Assembly (NCBI RefSeq): GCF_000949455.1
Contig: NZ_JXXK01000002.1
Location: 124,001-188,000 of the forward strand
Direction: 5' to 3'
From: Ruthenibacterium lactatiformans
GTDB taxonomy: Bacteria; Bacillota; Clostridia; Oscillospirales; Ruminococcaceae
Length of the DNA stretch: 64,000 bases
Shown here one piece after another: positions 21,933 through 31,263 of this stretch; the stretch's first letter is position 1; every line of letters starts with the position of its first letter. Under the pieces are notes generated by a model. That model was not told where the DNA came from. It ran no database searches and saw only the letters and a list, made by a program, of their open reading frames with translations. The position numbers and the translations under genes were made by a program.

Positions 21933-22103
21933 TGTCTCCGGCCGCATTTGTTTGCCTGTGCGTCCGTGTTTTGACAAAATTTACTTTTTGTCTCTTTTCT
22001 TCTTTGTGCGCAGCGGGTATCATAATAGCATACGTTGGGGCGGCACGTCTTTTCACCTCCGGTATGGCGGAGCACGCTCCATCCACAACAGGAGCGATGA
22101 AGT

Positions 22104-23315
22104 ATGAGCGTTTATTCTTACGGCCCGCAGGGGCCGGACGGACAGGGGTATCATTCGCAGGGAAACCGGCGTGCGGACGAGCCGTTCGCTGCGCCGGGCG
22201 GCAGCGGGCCCGTGATCGACATGGTCCCCGCAAGGCAGAGAAAGCGCCACCCGTTTTTGTACGGGCTTGTGCTGGTGGCTCTGTGCGGCGCAGCGGCCTA
22301 TTTCGGCACTGTATACGCCAACAGCCGTACCATGCCCGAACCGCAGAACGTCGTGGTGTATCAGGCGCCGTCCGGAAACGCGTCCGTGACCGGGGGCGCG
22401 CGCCTGGATGCGGCCAGTGTTGCCGCGGCGGCCAGCGATTCCGTGGTTGAGATCACAACGGAATCCGTGCAGACCGGCAGCTATTTCAACCAATATGTTG
22501 CCACAGGCGCAGGCAGCGGTGTGATCATCTCTGCCGACGGCTATATCGTCACAAACGACCACGTTATCAGCGGTGCAAACAGCATTGCGGTGCGCCTGCA
22601 TGACGGCACCACCCTGGATGCCGCTTTGGTGGCCACCGACGCCAAGACCGACCTCGCTGTTATCCGCGTACAGGCACAGGGGCTCATTCCCGCCACACTG
22701 GGCACCTCGGCAGACCTTGTGGTGGGCCAGCCCGTGGTTGCCATCGGTAACCCGCTGGGCCGTTTGGGCGGCACGGTAACGGACGGTATCATCAGCGCCA
22801 AGGACCGGGTGATCAGCATTGACGGAGAGCATATGACGCTGCTGCAGACCAACGCAGCCGTCAACCCCGGCAACTCCGGCGGCGGACTGTTCGACGCGCA
22901 GGCGCGTCTGGTGGGCGTGGTGAACTCCAAATCCTCCGGCTCGGACGTGGAGGGCCTTGGCTTCGCCATTCCCATCGACACAGCGCGTCCCGTCATCGAG
23001 CAGCTCATCACCCAGGGCTATGTCAGCGGCAGGCCGTCGCTGGGCATGGAGCTGGTGGAGCTGACATCCTACCGCTCTGCGATTTTCGCAGGCACCGGAC
23101 GGCTGGGCGTATATGTGAACAACGGCGGCAAAACGGGCCTGACGAACGGCGATTACCTTCTCTCCATCGACGGGCTTGCCATTGAAACGATGACCGACGT
23201 AAAGACCGCTCTGTCCGGGCACTCGCCCGGGGACACGGTGACGGTGCAGTACCTGCACAGCGGTGCGGTACGGGAAGCCGCCGTGGTACTTGTGGAGGAT
23301 ATTCCCGCTGCATGA
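22104..23315 (+). CDS. htrA: HtrA/DegP-type serine protease
   Basis: 403 residues. A cytoplasmic N-terminus of about 48 residues precedes one membrane helix (FLYGLVLVALCGAAAYFGTV). A trypsin-like domain follows with the triad His153 (TNDHV), Asp183 (TDLAVI) and Ser258 (GNSGGGL), and then a PDZ domain (GVYVNNGGKTGLTNGDYLLSIDG). It is a membrane-anchored extracytoplasmic quality-control protease, the usual form in Gram-positive bacteria. AGGAG precedes the start. The neighbours are a membrane-anchored regulator and YtvI; no CssRS-like system is next to it, so its regulation is not visible here. Confidence 0.94.
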   Translation: MSVYSYGPQGPDGQGYHSQGNRRADEPFAAPGGSGPVIDMVPARQRKRHPFLYGLVLVALCGAAAYFGTVYANSRTMPEPQNVVVYQAPSGNASVTGGARLDAASVAAAASDSVVEITTESVQTGSYFNQYVATGAGSGVIISADGYIVTNDHVISGANSIAVRLHDGTTLDAALVATDAKTDLAVIRVQAQGLIPATLGTSADLVVGQPVVAIGNPLGRLGGTVTDGIISAKDRVISIDGEHMTLLQTNAAVNPGNSGGGLFDAQARLVGVVNSKSSGSDVEGLGFAIPIDTARPVIEQLITQGYVSGRPSLGMELVELTSYRSAIFAGTGRLGVYVNNGGKTGLTNGDYLLSIDGLAIETMTDVKTALSGHSPGDTVTVQYLHSGAVREAAVVLVEDIPAA

Positions 23316-23471
23316 GCTTTTTGCGCACTTTTTGAAAAAAACGTAAACTTTTGCGGATATCCTATATTTTCCGCACGGATAGGGGTATAATAAAGTATTA
23401 TGGGTGCTGTATATTTTTCACGGTGCCCAATCACCGGCACGCGCTGCGCAGCCGGACATGGAGGTGGGCGC

Positions 23472-24545
23472 TTGCAAATCGAAAAGATGCGGGCCTTTAT
23501 CATCAGGGTCCTGTTTTACTGCATCATCCTCGGGCTGGCCTACGCCGTGCTGAAATATGCGCTGCCGTTCCTGATGCCCTTTCTGGTAGCGTTTCTTATC
23601 GCCTTTATCCTGAAGCCCGTTATCAACTGGGTGACACAAAAAACAAAGCTTGGGCGCAAGCCCGTTTCGGTTTTGCTGCTCATTGCGTTTTATGTTCTGG
23701 CGGCCGCTCTCATCACGGTGCTGGGTACGCGGCTTGTGATTTTCTGCCGCGATATTTTCTACGCGCTGCCGCAGGTGTACGACACGGTTGTGGCCCCGGC
23801 GCTGAATTCGCTGCAGGACACACTGGAAAACTGGGTGATGGCCCTGAACCCCACGCTGACGGATTTTGTGGAAAGCGCCGGCAACAGCCTGTCGTCCTCG
23901 CTGTCCTCAATGGTCACCGCCATCTCCACAGGCGCTCTGAGCGCGGTAACGAATGTGGCCGGTTCCGTGCCGTCGTTCCTCGTTAAGTTCATCATCACCA
24001 TCGTCGCGTCGTTTTTCTTCGTTTCGGATTATTATGCCATCACCTCTTTCCTGGCGCGTCAGCTGCCCCAAAAAGCACGGGACATGCTGTTCAAGGTGAA
24101 GGAAAAGGGCGTGGACGTTATTTTCAAATTCGGACGGGCCTACGCCATTTTGCTGAGCATCACCTTTGTGGAGCTTCTCATCGGTTTTTCTCTGTTGCGG
24201 GTGGACTACGCCCTGCTCATCGCGCTGCTCACCGCCATTGTGGACATCCTGCCTGTGCTCGGCACCGGCACGGTGCTCATCCCGTGGGCGGCGGCCATGC
24301 TGATTCTGGGCAACTTCCCGCTGGGCATCGGGCTTCTTATTTTATATGCCATCATCACCGTAGTGCGCCAGATGCTGGAGCCGCGCGTGGTAGGCAAGCA
24401 GATCGGCCTGTATCCGCTGGTAACGCTTGTGTGCATGTTTGTCGGCACCTATCTGTTCGGTTTTGTAGGGCTGTTCGGCCTGCCCATCATCGCCACGGTT
24501 CTGGTGCAGCTCAACCAAAGCGGAGACATCCACCTGTTCAAGTGA
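23472..24545 (+). CDS. YtvI-like / AI-2E family membrane protein
   Basis: 357 residues from a TTG preceded by GGAGGTG; ATG at 23487 is the alternative. About eight membrane helices with the family landmarks PFLVAFLIAFILKPVINWV at the start, FFVSDYYAI in the middle, and DILPVLGTGTVLIPW and EPRVVGKQIGL...GLFGLPIIATVL near the end. The family contains putative autoinducer/solute exporters and the sporulation integral membrane protein YtvI, which this resembles in length and motif order. A TATAAT lies about 80 bases upstream without a clear -35 box. A strong terminator follows. Confidence 0.85.
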   Translation: MQIEKMRAFIIRVLFYCIILGLAYAVLKYALPFLMPFLVAFLIAFILKPVINWVTQKTKLGRKPVSVLLLIAFYVLAAALITVLGTRLVIFCRDIFYALPQVYDTVVAPALNSLQDTLENWVMALNPTLTDFVESAGNSLSSSLSSMVTAISTGALSAVTNVAGSVPSFLVKFIITIVASFFFVSDYYAITSFLARQLPQKARDMLFKVKEKGVDVIFKFGRAYAILLSITFVELLIGFSLLRVDYALLIALLTAIVDILPVLGTGTVLIPWAAAMLILGNFPLGIGLLILYAIITVVRQMLEPRVVGKQIGLYPLVTLVCMFVGTYLFGFVGLFGLPIIATVLVQLNQSGDIHLFK

Positions 24546-24561
24546 GCCTGTGCAGAGCATG

Positions 24562-24604
24562 AAAAAAAGCGTCGTTTGACTATTTGTACAACGCGCTTTT
24601 TTAT
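24562..24604. terminator. Bidirectional terminator
   Basis: AAAAAAAGCG and CGCTTTTTTA with an extra inner pairing CGTT/AACG. It ends the ytvI-like gene and, on the other strand, the AraC gene. Confidence 0.8.
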
Positions 24605-24619
24605 TTTCCTCGGTATGGC

Positions 24620-25504
24620 TCAGCGCTCTGCGGGCCGCACGGGCAGCAGCTCAATATAGCCCCGGTCACCCACAGGCTCCAATTGTATGCGTGGGTTCGC
24701 GCCGTCCCACACATAGCCCAGACAGGCGGGGTCGTACTTCTCGATGGCGCCGCGCACCTGCCCAATGGCCTCGCAATAATCCGCCTCTGCAAACGGCTCG
24801 CCTTGAAACATCAAATATTCCGCCGCCGGCAGGCGAATCACATCAAAGCCCTCGGGCACGGGACCGTCATAATCCTCTGCGGTCTCCACACCCTGTACAT
24901 ATTCGGACGTACCCGGAGCGCGCTGCTCCGGCGTCAGCCACAGGCACACCGGCTCTCCGCAAAGGGACTTCATACTGGTGAGCGTGCCCCAAACATCGCA
25001 GCCGACCTCTTCACAGTAGGCGAAATAATCCCGCGCCTTTACTCCGCGCTTCAAAATGACCTTCCGAGCGGGCTTTTCCACACGCTGTACAAACACCGTT
25101 TTCACATTTTCCATTTTTTTCGGCTCCTTTCGCAATTCCCGGTATCTTACCCCGTAGGGAACAAAAAGGCACAGCGGAACAGGCTTTGCCGCGTATTCGC
25201 CCGGGTTGCAGCCGAACGCGCGAAAAAACGCCCGCTGATAACCGTCCACGCTGCCGAACCCCAGCTCGAACGCCACGTCTGTAATGCGGCAGCCTTCGTC
25301 CCGCAGGCGCAATGCGGAGCGGGACAGACGCAGCCGACGGATATAATCCGCCGGCGTCAGCCCTGTGTGCCGCCGGAACAGCCGGTACGCATACCAGGGC
25401 GAAAACAGCGCGGCCCGGGCCAGGTCCGCCGGAGTGATCTCCCCAGCCAGATGCTGTTCGATATAATCCTGCATGCGCTGTACCGCTTCGATCTGCTGCG
25501 TCAT
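24620..25504 (-). CDS. AraC family regulator with GyrI-like domain
   Basis: 294 residues from ATG at 25504, which follows GGGAGGG; the frame upstream is a GC-driven extension. Two helix-turn-helix motifs (ITPADLARAALFSPWYAYRLFRRHTG and ITDVAFELGFGSVDGYQRAFFRAFG) occupy the first 110 residues. A GyrI-like ligand domain forms the rest. Same architecture as the protein encoded at 4890-5765. It lies downstream of comF on the same strand, about 150 bases apart. Ligand unknown. Confidence 0.88.
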   Translation of the reverse strand: MTQQIEAVQRMQDYIEQHLAGEITPADLARAALFSPWYAYRLFRRHTGLTPADYIRRLRLSRSALRLRDEGCRITDVAFELGFGSVDGYQRAFFRAFGCNPGEYAAKPVPLCLFVPYGVRYRELRKEPKKMENVKTVFVQRVEKPARKVILKRGVKARDYFAYCEEVGCDVWGTLTSMKSLCGEPVCLWLTPEQRAPGTSEYVQGVETAEDYDGPVPEGFDVIRLPAAEYLMFQGEPFAEADYCEAIGQVRGAIEKYDPACLGYVWDGANPRIQLEPVGDRGYIELLPVRPAER

Positions 25505-25655
25505 GCCGTTCCCTCCCGACACCGAGGCTTCCGTCCTGCCGCCAGACGCTTGCTTCGCCTTAAGCGCACCTCCGCCCGCGGCCTGCATCTGCCAGGCAGG
25601 CATAGGATACCACACCGCCTCCGGCCCGCGCTCGACCTTTTTTGCCTTTTCGGCC

Positions 25656-26354
25656 TCAGCGCGTCGCCGCCGCGCATACGCCCCGGCATTCCGCCGCGCC
25701 TGCCGCGCGCAGAGCTTTTGCACATTCGTTCAGCGTGGAGCCTGTGGTGAGCACATCATCCACCAGCAAAATCCGCTTTCCCTCCAGCGGCGCATCCGGC
25801 CGGGCTGAAAATGCATTCTTCAAATTTTTCCGGCGCTCCCCACCGGAAAGAGCCATCTGCCGGGGCGTTTCCCGTATTTTGCAAAGCGCCTGCATCACAG
25901 GCAGCCCCAGCTCCCGGCCCAGCGCGCGCGCCAGCATCAACGGCACGTCATAGCCGCGGCTCCGCCGTTCCCCTCTGCCGGAAGGCACCGGGACCAATAC
26001 ATCCACATTCCCCAGACACCCCGCCGCTTTCAACGCCTCTGCCTGCAGCAATGCCAACGGGCGTGCAAGATCGGTGCGCTTTTCAAATTTCAGCCGCAGA
26101 ACCGCGTCCCGCACAGGCGGCTCATAGAAATACGGCGCATACGCCGCATCCAGATGCTCCAGCGCGTGCCCCTGCTTCGGTACCGGCTGCCTTAGAGGAC
26201 GGCGTATGCACGCCAGCGCCGGCCCGCATACGGCACATGGACCGGAAAAGCCCAAAACCGCATCGCAGAAAGGGCAGCGGCGCGGGAACAGAATATCCGC
26301 GCACAGCTCAAACAGCCGCTTTGATTTTTTCAAAGAGCTATCCCCCCTGTTCAC
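25656..26354 (-). CDS. comF: ComF family phosphoribosyltransferase-like protein
   Basis: 232 residues. An N-terminal zinc finger (CADILFPRRCPFCDAVLGFSGPC...C) precedes a type I phosphoribosyltransferase domain whose PRPP loop reads ILLVDDVLTTGSTLNECA. ComF is needed for DNA uptake in naturally competent bacteria but is widespread outside them. The start is GTG at 26354, overlapping the recD2 stop as GTGA, so the two are coupled. Both handle DNA, which supports a shared role in uptake or recombination. No com pilus genes are in the window. Confidence 0.93.
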   Translation of the reverse strand: MNRGDSSLKKSKRLFELCADILFPRRCPFCDAVLGFSGPCAVCGPALACIRRPLRQPVPKQGHALEHLDAAYAPYFYEPPVRDAVLRLKFEKRTDLARPLALLQAEALKAAGCLGNVDVLVPVPSGRGERRSRGYDVPLMLARALGRELGLPVMQALCKIRETPRQMALSGGERRKNLKNAFSARPDAPLEGKRILLVDDVLTTGSTLNECAKALRAAGAAECRGVCAAATR

Positions 26355-28561
26355 AGCGTTTCGTCCCGGATCAGATCGGCCAGACAGGAAAACCGTTTGT
26401 TCCTCCGCACGCTGCGCACCATCTGCGCCACCTCCGCGCTATGGCCCGCAAGGATACAAAGCGTTTTTGCACGTGTGACGCCTGTATACAGAAGATTGCG
26501 GTAGCACAGCTTGGGCGGCACGTCCATCACCGGAATGATGACAGCCGGGAATTCGCTGCCCTGGCTTTTGTGGATGGTGACGGCATAGGCCGGCTCCAGC
26601 TCCCGCACATGCTCGGCGGTGTATACCAGCAGCCTGTCCTCGCTGCGCACCGTCACACTGCCGCCGCGCACGTCCACATCGACGATCACGCCCATGTCGC
26701 CGTTAAACGCGCCCGCGCCCTCCTCGCCGCCGTCGGGCCGGGTATACGGAATGTCGTAATTGTTGCGCACCTGCATTACCTTATCGCCCACACGCAGGAT
26801 CTTGTCGCGGATATTTAGCTGCGGGCGGCCCGGTGCGGGCGGGTTCAGCCGCTGCTGCAGCGCCGCGTTCAGTGCAACCGTGCCCAGCGGGCCAATTTTA
26901 GACGGACACAGCACCTGAATGTCTTCGAACGGGTCGAATCCATAGCTCTGAGGCAGGCGGCGGCACACAAGGTCGCACACCAGCTGCTGGCAGGCTTCGC
27001 CGTCGGATTCCAGCATGAAAAAATCACTGTCCCGCGAGCCCTTGCCGGGCAGCTGTCCTGTGACGATGCGGTGCGCGTTGGAGACGATCATGCTCTCGGC
27101 CGCCTGGCGGAAGATATCCCGCAGACGGATCGTAGGCACTACGCCGGAGGCGATAACGCCGCCCAGCACGTTGCCGGCGCCCACGCTGGGCAGCTGGTCC
27201 TCGTCTCCCACCATAATGATCTTGCATTGCGGCTTGAGCGCCAGCAGCAGGCTCTCAAACAGCATCACATCCACCATGCTCATCTCGTCAATCACCACAA
27301 CGTCGCATTTCAGCAGGTTTTTTTCGTTGTGGATAAAGCGCACGGTGTCATTGTTCGTATAATCCACCTCCAAAAGGCGATGGATGGTCTTTGCCTTGCG
27401 GCCTGTCAGCTCCGACAGGCGTTTCGCAGCACGGCCTGTAGGCGCGGCCAGGGCCACACGGTCCCCATTCTGCTCAAACGCGGCCAGCATGCCGTTTACG
27501 GCCGTCGTTTTACCTGTGCCCGGCCCGCCTGTGAGCACCAGAGCATTGGCGCCAAGCGCCGCTGCGATTGCCTCCCGCTGCAAAGGCGCATAGGTGATGC
27601 CCTGCGCCGCTTCGATGCGGGCGATGGTCTTTTCCGCGTGCTCGCCCCCGGCGCAGGGATACTTGATCAGCCAGCGAAGGTGGCGGGCCACGGAAAGCTC
27701 CGCCCGCATATATTCAGGCAGGTATACCCATGCTTTTTCCCGGTATTCCACGGCGCATAAATCGTTGTTTTCCAGCATGAAGGCCAGCGTGGAAGCCACA
27801 GTCTCCGGCTCCACGCCCAAAAAACCGGAGGCCGCGCCGCACAGCTTGTCCTGCGGCAGGCAGGCGTGGCCGTTCTGCAGATTGTGGCGCAGCACGAACA
27901 AAAGCCCTGCGCACACGCGCTCCCGCGCGTCATACTCAAGGCTCATGCTCTGGGCAATGGCGTCCGCCACGCCGAAATCCTGATAAGCGGGATACCCGCA
28001 CAGCACGTACGGATTGTGGGAGACGACCTCGACCGTATCAGGCCCGTACTGGCGGAACAGCGCGACAGCGGCGGAGGCCGGCAGGTTATATCGCGCCAGA
28101 TATCCGATGGCCTCCCGCACGCCGAAGATACGCTTGAATTCGTTGGAAGCCGCCAGAGCCTTTTCCGGCGTGATGCCCTTAATCTTCGTCAGCGCCATGG
28201 GATCGCTGGCGATGACCTCCAGCGCATCCGCGCCGAAAACATCCACGATACGCCCTGCCAGTGCTTTGCCGATGTACGGCAGCGCGCCGCTGGCAAGGTA
28301 GCGCCGGATTGCCGTTGCGCTCTCCGGCATGCGCACCTCACACGCCTCCACGCGGAATTGTTCGCCGAAGCTGGGGTGTGTGACAAAGCGGCCGTGCAGC
28401 GTCACGTCTTCTCCCACATTCACATCCGAAAGCTCGCCCACCGCGGTGTAAAGGTCTCCCCCGCTGGAAAATTCCAGCACCGTGTAGCCGTTTTCCTCGT
28501 TGCAGTATACGATATTTTCAACTGTGCCCGAAAGGGTCTGCCATTCCTGTTCCTGCGCCAT
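26351..28561 (-). CDS. recD2: RecD2-type ATP-dependent DNA helicase
   Basis: 736 residues, normal for RecD2. The start MAQEQEWQTLSGTVENIVY follows GGGAG; the long open frame further upstream runs through repeat R2 and was discarded. An OB-like N-terminus and helix-hairpin-helix repeats (GIGKAL-type, ITPEKALAASNEF) precede the SF1B helicase core. The core motifs are Walker A LTGGPGTGKTTAVNGML, Ia AAPTGRAAKRL, Walker B VVIDEMSMVDV, III VGDEDQLPSVG, V YAVTIHKSQGSEFPAV and VI YTGVTRAK. RecD2 works in replication-stress tolerance and mismatch repair apart from RecBC. It is coupled to comF downstream. Confidence 0.96.
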   Translation of the reverse strand: MAQEQEWQTLSGTVENIVYCNEENGYTVLEFSSGGDLYTAVGELSDVNVGEDVTLHGRFVTHPSFGEQFRVEACEVRMPESATAIRRYLASGALPYIGKALAGRIVDVFGADALEVIASDPMALTKIKGITPEKALAASNEFKRIFGVREAIGYLARYNLPASAAVALFRQYGPDTVEVVSHNPYVLCGYPAYQDFGVADAIAQSMSLEYDARERVCAGLLFVLRHNLQNGHACLPQDKLCGAASGFLGVEPETVASTLAFMLENNDLCAVEYREKAWVYLPEYMRAELSVARHLRWLIKYPCAGGEHAEKTIARIEAAQGITYAPLQREAIAAALGANALVLTGGPGTGKTTAVNGMLAAFEQNGDRVALAAPTGRAAKRLSELTGRKAKTIHRLLEVDYTNNDTVRFIHNEKNLLKCDVVVIDEMSMVDVMLFESLLLALKPQCKIIMVGDEDQLPSVGAGNVLGGVIASGVVPTIRLRDIFRQAAESMIVSNAHRIVTGQLPGKGSRDSDFFMLESDGEACQQLVCDLVCRRLPQSYGFDPFEDIQVLCPSKIGPLGTVALNAALQQRLNPPAPGRPQLNIRDKILRVGDKVMQVRNNYDIPYTRPDGGEEGAGAFNGDMGVIVDVDVRGGSVTVRSEDRLLVYTAEHVRELEPAYAVTIHKSQGSEFPAVIIPVMDVPPKLCYRNLLYTGVTRAKTLCILAGHSAEVAQMVRSVRRNKRFSCLADLIRDETL

Positions 28562-28569
28562 GCGCGTCT

Positions 28570-28770
28570 CCCTTTTATTCTTTCGCCTGTCGAAAAAGCC
28601 GGGCTTCTCCGCCATGCTGCCTGCGGACAGCGCTTCCGGCCCTGTTCGCCGTACAAGACGGCCCGGGGCGGCATTCGCCGTGTGGCTTGTACTTTGCTCC
28701 GCAAATGCATCCGGCTTTTCGGCTGCCGGCTTTTTCCCGGGTATTTCTTTTTCCTCTTTGTTTTCTTTGA
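28570..28770 (-). repeat. R2 dispersed repeat, copy 2 (non-coding)
   Basis: Read on the minus strand it matches, in order, the two outer blocks of copy 1 at 5783-6170 but lacks the 180-base middle segment. Shared words include AGCAAAGT, GGCGAATGCCGC, GGCGAAC and GCTTTTTCG. It lies between the small membrane protein gene and recD2, so it forms much of the intergenic region ahead of recD2. Confidence 0.55.
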
Positions 28771-28814
28771 TGCACCGCGCTCTTCTCTGCTTCATGCCGG
28801 AGCTGCGCGGTGCG

Positions 28815-29135
28815 TTATTCCTGCACCTTGAGCTGAGCCTGCACCACTTGCGCCAGTGTGTCCGGCGTAGCGAAGGCCACACCCCGCATTCCCGCTCCCG
28901 GCGGCGTGAAAGCGTCCTCCTGCGGGCACAGCACCACCACCGCGGTGTCCGGCAAAGCCGCGCGTGCATCCAGCACGCCGGCCCACATCTGCTCGCTTGT
29001 GTCCGCCCGAAGCACCACCAACGCTTCCGCCGCTTTTCTGCGGCGGAACAGGCAGTTCGTCAGAAGGTCCGACAAATAATACGCGCCCAGCACCGCGAAC
29101 ATCGTCACGATGATCAGCATCACTCCGCTCAGCAT
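28815..29135 (-). CDS. Small single-pass membrane protein, unknown
   Basis: 106 residues from ATG at 29135 after GGAGGTG. One N-terminal membrane helix (GVMLIIVTMFAVLGAYYLSDLL) precedes a soluble alpha/beta domain (EALVVLRADTSEQMWAGVLDARAALPDTAVVVLCPQ). The soluble part alternates strands and helices, but I do not recognise a family. It precedes recD2 on the same strand, with repeat R2 between, and follows the glycosyltransferase gene read from the right. Confidence 0.72.
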   Translation of the reverse strand: MLSGVMLIIVTMFAVLGAYYLSDLLTNCLFRRRKAAEALVVLRADTSEQMWAGVLDARAALPDTAVVVLCPQEDAFTPPGAGMRGVAFATPDTLAQVVQAQLKVQE

Positions 29136-29210
29136 TTCATGCACCTCCGTTTTCCCTGACACTACTCCCAGCATATGAAAAACAGGGCCGGACTGTGCGG
29201 CGCGGGCGGT

Positions 29211-30950
29211 TTATTCACCGCGCTTTGCCTGCTGCTCCAAAAATTCATGCAGCTCACCGCGCGCCTCCAGGCAGCGCATGTCCGCGATCATGTCATCATA
29301 ATAGCGGCGCATATCCGCCAGCGTGACGTTGAAGCACAGCGAAGCATCACTGTAAAAATCCGCGTCGCTTTTGCGGTATGCCTCCATGCGCGCGGCCGCA
29401 TCGCTTTGGGCCGCGGGCTGCACGAAAAGGCTGGTGGCCCGGCGCACGTCCGGCGCATGGGGGGTGATGCGGCGCCCGTGCTCCAGATATTTCAGCCACA
29501 TCCCCCAATCCTCATGGGCTTCCAGCGTTTCGATGAGGCCGCCGTACCGCTCGAACAGACTGCGGCGGAACAGCACGGTCTGTATAGGAATGCGGCAGTT
29601 TTGACACATGGTAAAACGGTCGATGCGGTCGAATACCATGGGGCGTACCTCCGTGACGGTTCCGTCCTTCGCCACGAACATCGCCATGGCGCTGCCCAGC
29701 ACGAGGTCCGCTTCCGGGTGCGCGCACAGCACACCCGCCAGCAGTTCCAGGTGATCGGGATAAAAGAAATCGTCATCGTCCAGAAAGTTGCACAGCGCTC
29801 CCCGCGCCGCCGCAAGCCCCCGGTTGCCGTTGGCTGCACGGCCGTGGAACCGGCCATCGTTCAGATAGCGTATGGGCAGCTCCGCAAAATCCCGCTCCAC
29901 CATTTCCCGTGCCGCAGGCGGGCCGTCCTCCGCGACGATGATCTCAAAACTGCGGTATGTCTGCCAGCGCAGGCTCTCCAGCGTGCGCTTCAGTGTCTGC
30001 GGCCTGCCGCAGGTGCGCACAATGACAGAAATGAGCGGCGTTTCCTGCGGCGGCGTAAATTTCCACAGGCCTCTGTCCGGTGAAAAGCCGCCTTCGAAGC
30101 GTGCCGGACGCGCGCCGTATTCGGCACGGTGAGAAAAACGCCAGAACAGGAAAGGCCACAGCTTTATAAAATGACGCAGATAATTTTTTGCCAGAACGCG
30201 GCGCACACCGTTGAAATGCAGCGGACGGCGAAGCGCGCCCAAATACATTTTATGCCCGCGCCAGATATCCCGCCAGGAGCCGAACTTATAACGCAGCAGC
30301 AGATTGCCGTAGAAGCTGCCCGCATATTCTCCCAATTTGGGGCCGCCGTTCTCATAGGAATAATGGGTGACGCGCGCTGCGGGCACGTATTGCAGCCGGT
30401 ATCCTCCGGCGCGCAGCCGCCAGGAGAGGTCCACATCCTCGCAGTACATGAACAGATGTTCGTCAAAACCGCCGACAGACGTAAAAGCGGCGCGCCGGAC
30501 GGCCAGCGCCGCGCCGCTGGCCCAGCTTGTCTCCAACGTTACGGGATCGATGTGATGCCCTGTTTCATAGGGAAGCTGACGGCACTCAAACGCCGCCGTT
30601 TCCTGCGGCGCGCGCACGGCGGCCTCGTCCAGGCGGAGGAATACGTCGGGCCAGACTTCGGTGTCCAAATTCAAAAAAAACAGCAGCGGCGCGCTCCCTT
30701 TTGCCGCGCCGCGGTTGCATGCCGCGCCGAACCCAAGGTTCGCGCCGTTTTCCGCCACGGTAAAGCCGCCGAAAGCCGGGTATTCCCCTGCCATGCGCCG
30801 CAGCTCCTCCAATGTGCCGTCGGTGGAGCCGTTGTCGGCGAAAACAAGGTGCAGCTCCTCCAGCGGATACTGCACGGCGGCCAGCGCGGCCACACATGCG
30901 CGCAGCCATTTCATGCTGTTGTAGGTCACCATCACGATATCATAACGCAC
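29211..30950 (-). CDS. Double-domain family 2 glycosyltransferase
   Basis: 579 residues. The first GT2 domain (YDIVMVTYNSMKWLRAC, FADNGSTDGT, NLGFGAACNRG, FLNLDTEVWPDVF, GGFDEHLFMYCEDVDLSWR) resembles rhamnosyl-type transferases. The second (ISVIVRTCGRPQTLKRTLESL, EDGP, FLDDDDFFYPDHL) is also GT2, with the metal-binding DDD. Two catalytic domains in one chain are typical of enzymes building repeating cell-wall or surface glycans. GTG at 30950 follows AAGGGAG and was preferred to ATG at 30971. No other glycan genes are nearby. A structured leader of about 180 bases precedes it. Confidence 0.88.
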   Translation of the reverse strand: MRYDIVMVTYNSMKWLRACVAALAAVQYPLEELHLVFADNGSTDGTLEELRRMAGEYPAFGGFTVAENGANLGFGAACNRGAAKGSAPLLFFLNLDTEVWPDVFLRLDEAAVRAPQETAAFECRQLPYETGHHIDPVTLETSWASGAALAVRRAAFTSVGGFDEHLFMYCEDVDLSWRLRAGGYRLQYVPAARVTHYSYENGGPKLGEYAGSFYGNLLLRYKFGSWRDIWRGHKMYLGALRRPLHFNGVRRVLAKNYLRHFIKLWPFLFWRFSHRAEYGARPARFEGGFSPDRGLWKFTPPQETPLISVIVRTCGRPQTLKRTLESLRWQTYRSFEIIVAEDGPPAAREMVERDFAELPIRYLNDGRFHGRAANGNRGLAAARGALCNFLDDDDFFYPDHLELLAGVLCAHPEADLVLGSAMAMFVAKDGTVTEVRPMVFDRIDRFTMCQNCRIPIQTVLFRRSLFERYGGLIETLEAHEDWGMWLKYLEHGRRITPHAPDVRRATSLFVQPAAQSDAAARMEAYRKSDADFYSDASLCFNVTLADMRRYYDDMIADMRCLEARGELHEFLEQQAKRGE

Positions 30951-31040
30951 GGTGTTTTCTCCCTTTTTCATCGTTGTCACGGCTCCGCCGGCGGATGCAT
31001 TCATTGCTCCCGACACCGCTGCAGCGGCGTGGCGGAACTA

Positions 31041-31146
31041 TTTTATAGCTTTGCACAGCAAAGCCATAAAAAGCTCATCTTAATGGCCGCAGGCCAGGGA
31101 CGGCCTGCATGGCCCCCAAAAATAGGCCGTGGCTATTTTTTATAGT
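31041..31146 (-). repeat. R3 repeat, copy 1, forming the glycosyltransferase leader
   Basis: Three strong hairpins in 106 bases: TTTTAT-GCTTTGC with its complement, GGCC-GCAGGCC with its complement, and AAAAATA/TATTTTT. Downstream of the promoter at 31139-31167 on the minus strand they would form the 5' leader of the glycosyltransferase mRNA. Both ends match the ends of the region 35515-35640, while the middles differ. Confidence 0.5.
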
Positions 31147-31167
31147 ATAACACAAACCGGAAGGCAA
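31139..31167 (-). promoter_or_regulatory. Promoter of the glycosyltransferase gene
   Basis: On the minus strand TTGCCT and TATAAA with a 17-base spacer, giving an mRNA leader of about 180 bases. Confidence 0.55.
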
Positions 31168-31263
31168 AAAAAGCGGCGCGCGCCCTTTCTGCCCTCCGGC
31201 TCCTTCTTTTTTATTTCCTCAGCATTTTATGCGCTGCGCCGTGGAAAACGATGCATTTTCCGT

